A stretch of 64,000 nt of DNA from Arenibacter sp. 6A1. Lineage in GTDB: Bacteria; Bacteroidota; Bacteroidia; Flavobacteriales; Flavobacteriaceae. A model generated the notes under the pieces. The model was not told the DNA's origin. It saw nothing but the letters and a program-made list of their open reading frames with translations, and made no database searches. The DNA is taken from assembly GCF_012272855.1 (NCBI RefSeq), contig NZ_JAAXCQ010000023.1, positions 1 to 64,000 of the forward strand, given 5' to 3'. Made by a program: the position numbers and the translations under genes. This document shows, piece after piece, positions 52,557 to 59,427 of this stretch. Position 1 is the first letter of the stretch. The number at the start of each line of letters is the position of its first letter.

Positions 52557-52778
52557 ATGAATATTCAAGCTGAAAAAATAGAATTGGCTAAATTGTTATT
52601 AAACACTAACAATCCTAAGATTATTCAATCTATAAAGCAGATTTTCAAGAAAGAAAAAACTGCTGATTTCTGGGACGAACTCTCTTCTGACCAAAAAAAT
52701 GAAATTAAAACAGCAAAAAAACAAATAAAGGAAGGTAAAACTTCCGACTACGATTCATTTATGAGCAAACATAGATAA
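52557..52778 (+). CDS. Antitoxin of a RelE/ParE-type pair
   Basis: A 73-aa protein (LAKLLLNTNNPKIIQSIKQI, FKKEKTADFWDELSSDQKNE, KEGKTSDYDSFMSKHR). An N-terminal helical part is followed by a C-terminal segment ending in the DYDSFMxKHR pattern common in Bacteroidota antitoxins that wrap around RelE/ParE toxins. The stop overlaps the toxin start (TAATG), ensuring coupled translation. It has its own promoter with a palindrome and stands within a repeat-flanked unit. Confidence 0.85.
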   Translation: MNIQAEKIELAKLLLNTNNPKIIQSIKQIFKKEKTADFWDELSSDQKNEIKTAKKQIKEGKTSDYDSFMSKHR

Positions 52779-53080
52779 TGAGTAGAAAAATTATAATTTC
52801 TCAAATAGCTGAGAAAAGATTAGAATTTCTTTTTTCATATCTACTTGAAGAATGGTCCTACAAAGTGAAATCTGATTTTATTAAAAAGCTCGATAAGAAC
52901 ATTGAGTTTATTAAATGTCAGCCAGAAAGTTTTCCGGAATCTGATAAACAAAATGGATTAAGAAAATGTGTAATTACTAAACACAGTACTCTTTATTACG
53001 AGTTTAATGATAATGAAATTCACATTCTTACCATATTCGATACCCGTCAAGATCTTAAAAAATTAAAGAAAGATTTGTAA
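52778..53080 (+). CDS. RelE/ParE-family toxin
   Basis: A 100-aa toxin of the RelE/ParE superfamily. IAEKRLEFLFSYLLEEWSYK and VKSDFIKKLDKNIEFIKCQP form the helical hairpin. KCVITKHSTLYYEFNDNEIH and ILTIFDTRQDLKKLKKDL form the beta sheet and C-terminal strand with Arg. Members either cleave ribosome-bound mRNA (RelE) or poison gyrase (ParE). The ending FDTRQDP-like (here FDTRQDLKKL) is closer to ParE/RelE hybrids, so the target is uncertain. Its start overlaps the antitoxin stop by one base. Confidence 0.9.
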   Translation: MSRKIIISQIAEKRLEFLFSYLLEEWSYKVKSDFIKKLDKNIEFIKCQPESFPESDKQNGLRKCVITKHSTLYYEFNDNEIHILTIFDTRQDLKKLKKDL

Positions 53081-53087
53081 TAAAACG

Positions 53088-53707
53088 CAGCATAATAACT
53101 AATTCGGCCCGCCGATGGGCCAGGGCTGAAAAGTTTGTTAAAGGAAGGAACTAAAGAGGGCTACCACTACTCTCTTTCAGAAGAAAACTTCCCTAAAAAA
53201 ACCGGGTTGAAAATGGTCAAAAAAGCAAAAAGTTGTTGATCGATAATTCGGTTCGATTTCTCCCGGGCACAGCGGTCCCAAAGAAATATATTATATATAT
53301 ATTAAACATCATCAATATATAACATGCATTACTACCTTATATATCAACTAATTACATTAGCATAAACAATGTACAGTCGAGCGATAAAGGGGTCGGTTTG
53401 CTCTGGAATAATTTAGAAATTTGGCGGCCCCTCTTAACCCAAGGGGTCCGTATGCTCCAGAATATCTGCTCAATCAAAAATAGTTATTTCCGTTTTCCTC
53501 CGGTGTTTTTTGACTTTTCCGCTCATATATAATCTGATAAATTTTCTTACAAAAATTATTTTTCCTAAATTGATGACTTTAGGTCGCTTCCATAACTATG
53601 TTGCTGCCCACGTTCCATCGGAGTTTTAGCGCTGGATCAGGCCAATGTGCTACGCTCCGGAAGTCTTATATTATACGAAATAATTGTCCATAACGTTATG
53701 CTTCTTT
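53088..53707. repeat. Repeat mosaic after the toxin gene, ends GTTATGC
   Basis: It begins GCATAATAACTAATTCGGCC, then CCCGCCGATGGGCCAGGGC, the extended GGTC block (53205-53280) and the AT block. Two copies of AAGGGGTCnGTnTGCTC follow near 53390 and 53440 (also seen near 52303). The left part to 53415 nearly duplicates 52100-52330. The right end GTTATGC (53695-53701) sits seven bases before the next ATG. Confidence 0.7.
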
Positions 53708-54448
53708 ATGAGAGACGAAAATAACATTCAACGGTTCAATGCCCTACAAAAAGACCTATGGAGCGAATTCGCCCAAAAATGGCATGAAAAATGGCATGAA
53801 AAAAAGAACGAGTCTACATTCCACAATGCAATAAAGAATCTTTATGGTTTCAAAAAAGATTATGACTGGAATATTTTGCGCAACAGTTTCCGGGTTATTG
53901 AGGACTCCGAACTGGCAAAATCATATTTTAAACAATTGGAACGCCAAAAACCATCTAGAACTCTTGATTTTGCAGAAAGAAACTTAAGACTTTATGGTCT
54001 TTTAAATGCCGTATCCCAACAAAAATTAGCAATTGATAATTTGCTTACGATCCATAAAGTGGCAAACAAGACAAAATTATCAAAACAATTATCGGAATCT
54101 AAAATTCTAGCGTTCAGAAATAAAATAGTGGCACACGCTACTAGTGTAAAAACAGAAAAAGTTGATTTTAAACACTTTTTCGATGTAGAGGAACTATCCG
54201 TGCTAAAATCAGATAGCCTTGTATTTTCTCTTCTAAGAAATCAAAATGAGCTCGAAAACTTAGATTTTATGAAAGAGATCGAAATATTTGATAAAATGGT
54301 GGAATCGAATTTATCACTTATTGCCACTAAACTGATTAAGAAAATATATAACAACCAAGGCGAGTTCTATAAACGTCTATTTGTTATCGAATTAACCAGG
54401 ACTTGTGGCATGGTCGAAGGGGATCATCTAATTGGATTTAATAAATAA
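53708..54448 (+). CDS. HEPN-like helical protein, 246 aa
   Basis: A soluble all-helical protein. LAFRNKIVAHATSVKTE carries Arg-Asn-x(4)-His (RNKIVAH), the form seen in HEPN-type and AbiU2-like proteins and in related RNA-binding or RNase domains. The ATG at 53708 lies seven bases after the boundary GTTATGC; upstream in-frame TTG codons lie in the repeat. A tandem WHEKWHEK near the N-terminus comes from a short direct duplication in the DNA. A nuclease or abortive-infection role is suggested but not shown. No partner gene is adjacent. Confidence 0.6.
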   Translation: MRDENNIQRFNALQKDLWSEFAQKWHEKWHEKKNESTFHNAIKNLYGFKKDYDWNILRNSFRVIEDSELAKSYFKQLERQKPSRTLDFAERNLRLYGLLNAVSQQKLAIDNLLTIHKVANKTKLSKQLSESKILAFRNKIVAHATSVKTEKVDFKHFFDVEELSVLKSDSLVFSLLRNQNELENLDFMKEIEIFDKMVESNLSLIATKLIKKIYNNQGEFYKRLFVIELTRTCGMVEGDHLIGFNK

Positions 54449-54595
54449 CAAACTTACAGTATTCGGCTCCTAGATAGAATAGAGATGAATATAAAGTTGG
54501 CTAATCCGGTTTCCTTCTATAAAAAAATCCTTTAGTGGCTAAAGGGATACCGCCTTCTAAAACCACACTCATAAAAAAAACTTCCCTCTAAATCC

Positions 54596-54720
54596 ACCTG
54601 AAAAAGGTCAAAAAGCCAAAAAGTTGTTGGCCGATGGTTCGGTGCGATTTGTGCCAAGAACAGGGTTCCAACACAACAGATTATATGAGTTTAATATACA
54701 GTATATATAATATATTACTC
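54596..54720. repeat. GGTC block plus AT block
   Basis: ACCTGAAAAAGGTCAAAAAG, GGTTCGGTGCGATTTGTGCC, then the AT-rich TTTAATATACAGTATATATA. It follows CTTCCCTCTAAATCC, the same lead-in as the copy at 53170. Confidence 0.65.
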
Positions 54721-55491
54721 CACTGTTTTTCATACTCTTGAAATAGTTTTATTAAACGATTTAGGAAACATAATAATCATTTTTTATAAAGGATGAATAA
54801 CCACTCGTTGGAACATATCCGTTATGGATTTTCGTTCTTCAGCCATTTGAATACCATCTTTTAACCCCGTAAGGAGTAGAACATATCGATATGTCCTAAT
54901 GGACATGATCCAGCTTGCCTATTATTATAATATGGAAAAGTCTACGCACCGTTGCCCACTCTTGCCAATTTTTTTTAAAAGGTTGCCTTCACGAAAAATT
55001 ACCATTTTTTAGGAATATTTCACCAAATCCGACGATCAAGCCTAACTTCCATCTGCACAATTTTAATCAAAACTAATACTATGAGCAGAGAGGGTTGTGC
55101 CATTTAGGAAATGGCTGTAAAAACTATTTTACAAAGTCTGAATATAGCTTTCCGAAAAAGAACCATACGACCGCACTTTGAGAAAATAGCTTGGATACCA
55201 ATGGATACCTACACTAATAGATTTTAATATATAGTTTTGATTAAAAGACCTAAACTACATCTCAAAAATGTTCATGTAACACCTGATCTGGAAGCTATTT
55301 ATTTACTTGCAACAAAAAGGTCTTTTTTACTGTCCTATTTTCAAAAGGGTGAGGCAGCTATCTTGCACGGCACCTTCCGTAGGGGATAATTGGCCAAGCT
55401 GTCTTTTTAAACTGGAAGAAAAAAATAACTTAAACCCGCTCGATCAAAAAATTTTAACGCTTAATTAGGGCGGACCTATAATATATCAATT
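54721..55491. other. Noncoding gap before the pilus region
   Basis: About 770 bases without a convincing reading frame on either strand. Apart from the tail of the AT block at the left edge I see no repeat family member, RNA gene or strong terminator. The right end must hold the promoter of the small membrane-protein gene. Confidence 0.5.
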
Positions 55492-55662
55492 ATGGAAAAT
55501 AATCTTTTATATGTATTGATCTGGTCCCTGGTTCTGGTGGTCTACCTCACACAGCTGCCAATGAGGCGCTTGAAAGCGTTCGGGAACTTCCTAAAGGATG
55601 TATTGGGAGCACTGCCCATTACAAAAGCTGTGGAAGCGATTATGAAAAACAAAAAACAATAG
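55492..55662 (+). CDS. Small membrane protein, 56 aa
   Basis: The frame MENNLLYVLIWSLVLVVYLT, QLPMRRLKAFGNFLKDVLGA and LPITKAVEAIMKNKKQ. The first 20 residues make one membrane helix; the rest is an amphipathic, positively charged helix. It precedes the pilus locus by 320 bases and may be unrelated to it. Codon choice is richer in GC than the flanking noncoding DNA, which favours a real gene. Single-helix basic peptides of this size include some type I toxins, but no antisense RNA is evident. Confidence 0.5.
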   Translation: MENNLLYVLIWSLVLVVYLTQLPMRRLKAFGNFLKDVLGALPITKAVEAIMKNKKQ

Positions 55663-55985
55663 GAATACTAATAAAATGGAAGTCGTTTTATTAAAGCCCG
55701 TAAAATGTTCATTGATAATTTTGATATTAGGACTGTCCCACTCTTATATCTTCATTAGGATTTCAACAGTATACTTAATCCTGCCATACCATATTTAAAG
55801 CACTTACAAGTTTTTATTTCCCCACTCCCCCTTTGGCCTACTGTTTTTAGCCTATCTGCATTTTTCTAAAAGCTATTAGTGTGCACTTCATCTAAAATAA
55901 CCCAATATTAACATGTAGCCACGTCTAAATGCTTAATTTAACCGATGAACGGTAAAATGTTTACCCGGCCTTTAGTATCTAGAAT
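55663..55985. other. Intergenic region with pilus promoter area
   Basis: No open frame. The perfect inverted repeat GGTAAA-ATG-TTTACC at 55951-55965 lies 20 bases before the first pilus gene and is described separately. The left part shows nothing recognisable. Confidence 0.5.
55951..55965. promoter_or_regulatory. Candidate operator of the pilus locus
   Basis: GGTAAAATGTTTACC is a perfect 6-bp inverted repeat inside CGATGAACGGTAAAATGTTT. A closely similar CGACGAACGGTAAAGTTTA is found at 56717-56735, upstream of the second subunit gene. A shared sequence ahead of both subunit genes suggests a common regulator, which is not encoded next to them. Confidence 0.5.
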
Positions 55986-56456
55986 ATGAAAAACACCATT
56001 TTAGCTATTGTAGTACTGCTTATTGGATTCACAGTTAAAGCTCAAGGACAAACAAGCACGAACGTTACTTTGAGGGTAATATTACATCCGATTCAAATAT
56101 TGAAGGTAAATCCAGCGGCCCATTATGAAAATGGTGTAGATCTAATGCAAACAGACCATTTAACAGTTTTCAGCACAGGTGGCTCCGTAGTATCCGTAAA
56201 TTCAGTTACTGAAACCTTGGTGGATAACAATGCCGGCGGTAGACCAGATGGCACCAATGCTGCCGGTACAAAAAACACTTTCAATGACGCTACGGAAAAG
56301 TCGATTATTATCACTAATCCTACAAAAGAAAATATTTCCAAGAGCATGGCAACATATAAAGAAGATGACAGCAATGCTTTTATAGAAAAATATGCAGGAA
56401 GAGAAACCGAAACTACTTTCGAGACACAAGTAATGTATACAGTGACAGCTCAATAA
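55986..56456 (+). CDS. Pilin-like secreted subunit A
   Basis: A 156-aa exported protein with a signal peptide (ILAIVVLLIGFTVKAQ). The mature chain starts with an alternating-hydrophobic segment (NVTLRVILHPIQILKV), a plausible donor strand. It continues with beta-rich sequence (LTVFSTGGSVVSVNSVTETL) and ends TQVMYTVTAQ. The N-terminal half and the terminal strand match the subunit at 56964. The internal part is shorter and has a glycine/asparagine-rich loop (DNNAGGRPDGTNAAGTK). It heads the fibre locus. Function as a minor or alternative structural subunit is inferred from similarity and position. Confidence 0.7.
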   Translation: MKNTILAIVVLLIGFTVKAQGQTSTNVTLRVILHPIQILKVNPAAHYENGVDLMQTDHLTVFSTGGSVVSVNSVTETLVDNNAGGRPDGTNAAGTKNTFNDATEKSIIITNPTKENISKSMATYKEDDSNAFIEKYAGRETETTFETQVMYTVTAQ

Positions 56457-56963
56457 TTAAAATATAGCTAACATACTTACTATGAAAATGTGCCATTGTT
56501 TATAGCTCACTTTTAAGAATTGAGGTAGCATCAACTTCACATCTACAAAAACAAACCTTCTCCTTAAAGGTTTCCATACACACGGAATGATATTTCTGCT
56601 ACGATTATAAAGTACAGGCAAACTTTCCTTTGTGTCTACCTACAAAATATTCGTTTTTTTTAGCTGTTCTGGCTGTTCTTAAAAATGGATTAGACCGTTT
56701 AAATACAGGGTTATATCGACGAACGGTAAAGTTTAATATAAAATTACCTAAATGAACAATTTTCATGTTAATTTTAACCTGCAAAACAGCTAATGTTATT
56801 TTCACGTTTGTACTATAATTAACAATAGAAATAATAAAATCACAACATAAATAAGTATAATAAACCCCACAAATTACCGTTTCGTTTAAATCATAAGCTG
56901 TAATAAAAAGCACACAGCTATTGAATTTATATTAAAAACCTAATCAATTAAAAATTATTAATT
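56457..56963. other. Intergenic space between the two pilin-like genes
   Basis: About 500 bases. At 56717-56735 CGACGAACGGTAAAGTTTA repeats the upstream operator motif of the first subunit gene. A minus-strand frame of 102 codons crosses the region but begins in AT-rich sequence and has no family resemblance. The right 60 bases, very AT-rich, likely contain the main pilin's promoter. Confidence 0.5.
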
Positions 56964-57524
56964 ATGAATAAAAAAACCCCCATTTTAGCAATTGTAGCAC
57001 TACTTATCGGATTTGCAGTTACTGCGCAAACAGAAACAGAAACAGCTTCAGACAATGTTACTTTAAATGTAAATCTACACGCTATACAATCAATAACGGT
57101 TAATGCTTCACAAAAAACTGTGGATTTAGACTATAAAACCACAACAGACTATGCAACTGGTGTAACCCTTGCGCAAGCGGATCATTTATCAGTATATAGT
57201 ACAGGTGGGTTCCAAGTATATGTGAAGGCCGCAGGTACTGAATTAACAAATGCTTCCCAAATCAATGGTGACATTGCTGCGAGCGATATAAAAATTACTG
57301 CTACCAATGGATCAGCTCCTATTGCTGATGTTGACAACAAGGCTACTGTTTCTTTAACTGATTCAGATCAAAGTATCTTATCAACTACAAAGGGCGCGGT
57401 TAATAAAAATGTTAATATAACCTATGAAGCAGCAGGTGGTGATACTTATGTGGACAAATATATTGCTGGTCAAAAGCCAACTACTTACACTACACAATTA
57501 ACTTATACTATTACAGCTCAATAA
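56964..57524 (+). CDS. Pilin-like major subunit B
   Basis: A 186-aa exported protein (signal peptide ILAIVALLIGFAVTAQ). The mature start NVTLNVNLHAIQSITV is an alternating-hydrophobic strand like a donor strand. The body is Thr/Ala/Asp-rich beta sequence (DYATGVTLAQADHLSVYSTG, GFQVYVKAAGTELTNASQIN), and the chain ends TTQLTYTITAQ. Low lysine content and abundance of small residues suit a repetitive surface fibre. A strong terminator lies 31 bases after the stop, so this gene can be transcribed in excess over the assembly genes, as for major pilins. Major-subunit status is inferred. Confidence 0.75.
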   Translation: MNKKTPILAIVALLIGFAVTAQTETETASDNVTLNVNLHAIQSITVNASQKTVDLDYKTTTDYATGVTLAQADHLSVYSTGGFQVYVKAAGTELTNASQINGDIAASDIKITATNGSAPIADVDNKATVSLTDSDQSILSTTKGAVNKNVNITYEAAGGDTYVDKYIAGQKPTTYTTQLTYTITAQ

Positions 57525-57554
57525 TTTTACTTTAGCTATCATAAATTGTAAGAA

Positions 57555-57585
57555 AAGTGCTATATTGTTTATATAGCACTTTTTT
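57555..57585 (+). terminator. Terminator between major pilin and chaperone genes
   Basis: AAGTGCTATAT and ATATAGCACTT pair perfectly around TGTTT and are followed by a T run. It lies only 10 bases before the chaperone ATG. Partial read-through would give high pilin and low chaperone/usher expression. Confidence 0.9.
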
Positions 57586-57594
57586 ATTTCTATT

Positions 57595-58410
57595 ATGCAA
57601 CGATTACCATTCCTGATGAAAACACCCCTTCTCATTTTATGTTTCCTACTACAGGGCGTCCTATATGCGCAAACGGGGCTCTCGGTAACACCGCCACGTG
57701 TTTATTATAAAGCCGATCCCGGAGAAAATAGTACTCAGAAAATTACTGTGAGTAATGTGAGCAAGACTAACACGCTAGACCTTGCTATTAGTTTAGGCGA
57801 TTGGGAATACGATGCCAAAGGAAATAATAGGATGTTCCCTGCCGATAGCCTGGCCAACTCCTGTAGCAGTTGGGTCAGTATTACAGAGGATGAGAATTAC
57901 TTTTCATTACAACCCGGAGAGTCCAAAGACATAGAAGTAAGTCTCACAATTCCCCAATCTTTGTCCGAAGGGATCCCCGTACATACTGCCATGTTGTATG
58001 TGACACAAATGAACCCTATAGACGATGTGAGCAAAGATGGCTCCAACATGAAAATAAGTGTCCGATCAGGTATAAAATTATATCATCGCAGGAATGTTGC
58101 AAAGCACAAAAATATAGAAATACAAAATATGTTCTTTGAAAAGGAAAGCAACAAAATCAGTATTCATTTTGAAAACAAAGGGAATATTTGGACCGATGGC
58201 ATCATGTATCCTGAATTATTAAATAGGGAAACAGGAAAAAAAACGACCTTGGAGCATCTTATTTTTTATACCATGCCGGGCAATTATAGAGAAACAAGAT
58301 TGGCCGTGCCCCAAGACTTAGAAAAAGGCAGTTACGTAGCAACCATTATTATGGATTTTGACAATGATAACAGCCTAGAAATGGCGGAATTATCTTTTAC
58401 CTATGAATAA
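57595..58410 (+). CDS. PapD-like periplasmic chaperone
   Basis: A 271-aa exported protein. After the signal peptide (ending GVLYAQ) come two Ig-like beta domains. LSVTPPRVYYKADPGENSTQ, KITVSNVSKTNTLDLAISLG and CSSWVSITEDENYFSLQPGE, with DIEVSLTIPQ, are typical of fimbrial chaperone domain 1. Residues from about 145 form domain 2. Chaperones of this class cap subunit grooves through a hydrophobic strand until they are passed to the usher. It follows the terminator and overlaps the tip-subunit gene by eight bases. Met8 (57616) is an alternative start. Confidence 0.85.
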   Translation: MQRLPFLMKTPLLILCFLLQGVLYAQTGLSVTPPRVYYKADPGENSTQKITVSNVSKTNTLDLAISLGDWEYDAKGNNRMFPADSLANSCSSWVSITEDENYFSLQPGESKDIEVSLTIPQSLSEGIPVHTAMLYVTQMNPIDDVSKDGSNMKISVRSGIKLYHRRNVAKHKNIEIQNMFFEKESNKISIHFENKGNIWTDGIMYPELLNRETGKKTTLEHLIFYTMPGNYRETRLAVPQDLEKGSYVATIIMDFDNDNSLEMAELSFTYE

Positions 58411-59410
58411 TAGTTTTATATATGGCCTTCTTTTAGTTTCTTCGTTTGCAACGATAACGGCACAAAATATTAATTATGGCGTCCAGCCGCAAAACAATTC
58501 TATAGTTGTCAATACGGACAGTGGACAATCAAATTCAGACGCATTCCGTTTAAGTTTTCAAATAACAAGCGGAAATTCAGCTATGAAAGACTGGAAGGTA
58601 TCCGTAAAAACCAACGCTCCGATCCTCTCAAATAACGGCAATTACACGCTTCCTGCAGATAAAATTAGTTTTCAGCCATCCTCCACTACTGACAATCCTT
58701 CAATAGCTGAAATTGGCATGCCCATGCATGTTGATTTACTAGGACAACAGGATGTGTATTTAGTTCCTAATTCGAATGCTGATGTCTATACTCAGGGCGG
58801 CAATACTTTTTATTTGTACTACAATATTACCATAGCGGGAGGCACCTATCTCAATGACTACCCAGAAGGGACCAAGTTTACATTGCCATTAAATTTTACC
58901 GCATATCATAAAACCAACAAACTATTGGGTTCCGTTGATTTAAATAATATAATGGTACAAATACAAATACCTTCAGCGCCAACACCCCAATTTTCTATAA
59001 AAGTTGATGCCAACGCAACTAATGGCTTATTAGAGCTTAAAACAATGAATGATTATACACAAGGCGCTCAAAAAACCTATAGCAACGGACTTTCAATTAA
59101 GGCTAATACCGATTATCAAGTACACGTAAGATCCATACAGGAAAATTTTACATCTACCACTGGTACTGGAAACACATTTCCACTAGAGTCCATAAACATT
59201 TTGTTAACCCCTGGCCCTAATAATACTGCCTCCACTTTTAAAAGAGCATTAAACGCTAACCCGCAAAAAATAGCTTCAGGAGGATCAACCCAAGAATCAA
59301 CAGTAAGTTTCGATATTACCTATAGCAGTGATCCCAACGATATGAATCTCATTAATGCTTCTATGGAAACATATAGCACTACTTTGCAATATGAAATAAC
59401 GCCCCAATAA
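58403..59410 (+). CDS. Two-domain tip-adhesin-like subunit
   Basis: A 335-aa exported protein (signal peptide ending TITAQN). Residues about 22-190 form one beta-rich domain unlike the pilins (RLSFQITSGNSAMKDWKVSV, GNTFYLYYNITIAGGTYLND). The second domain, from about 195 (FSIKVDANATNGLLELKTMN, DYTQGAQKTYSNGLSIKANT, DYQVHVRSI), resembles the pilin-like subunits and ends TTLQYEITPQ. A binding domain followed by a pilin domain is the FimH-type tip-adhesin architecture. The receptor is unknown. It overlaps the chaperone gene and precedes the barrel gene by 17 bases. Confidence 0.75.
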   Translation: MNNSFIYGLLLVSSFATITAQNINYGVQPQNNSIVVNTDSGQSNSDAFRLSFQITSGNSAMKDWKVSVKTNAPILSNNGNYTLPADKISFQPSSTTDNPSIAEIGMPMHVDLLGQQDVYLVPNSNADVYTQGGNTFYLYYNITIAGGTYLNDYPEGTKFTLPLNFTAYHKTNKLLGSVDLNNIMVQIQIPSAPTPQFSIKVDANATNGLLELKTMNDYTQGAQKTYSNGLSIKANTDYQVHVRSIQENFTSTTGTGNTFPLESINILLTPGPNNTASTFKRALNANPQKIASGGSTQESTVSFDITYSSDPNDMNLINASMETYSTTLQYEITPQ

Positions 59411-59427
59411 GCCCCCTATCCCTATCT

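Noticed and set aside
56605-56913. 102-aa minus-strand frame between the pilin-like genes
   Set aside because: It opposes the pilus operon, covers the shared operator-like motif and the likely promoter, and resembles no family.
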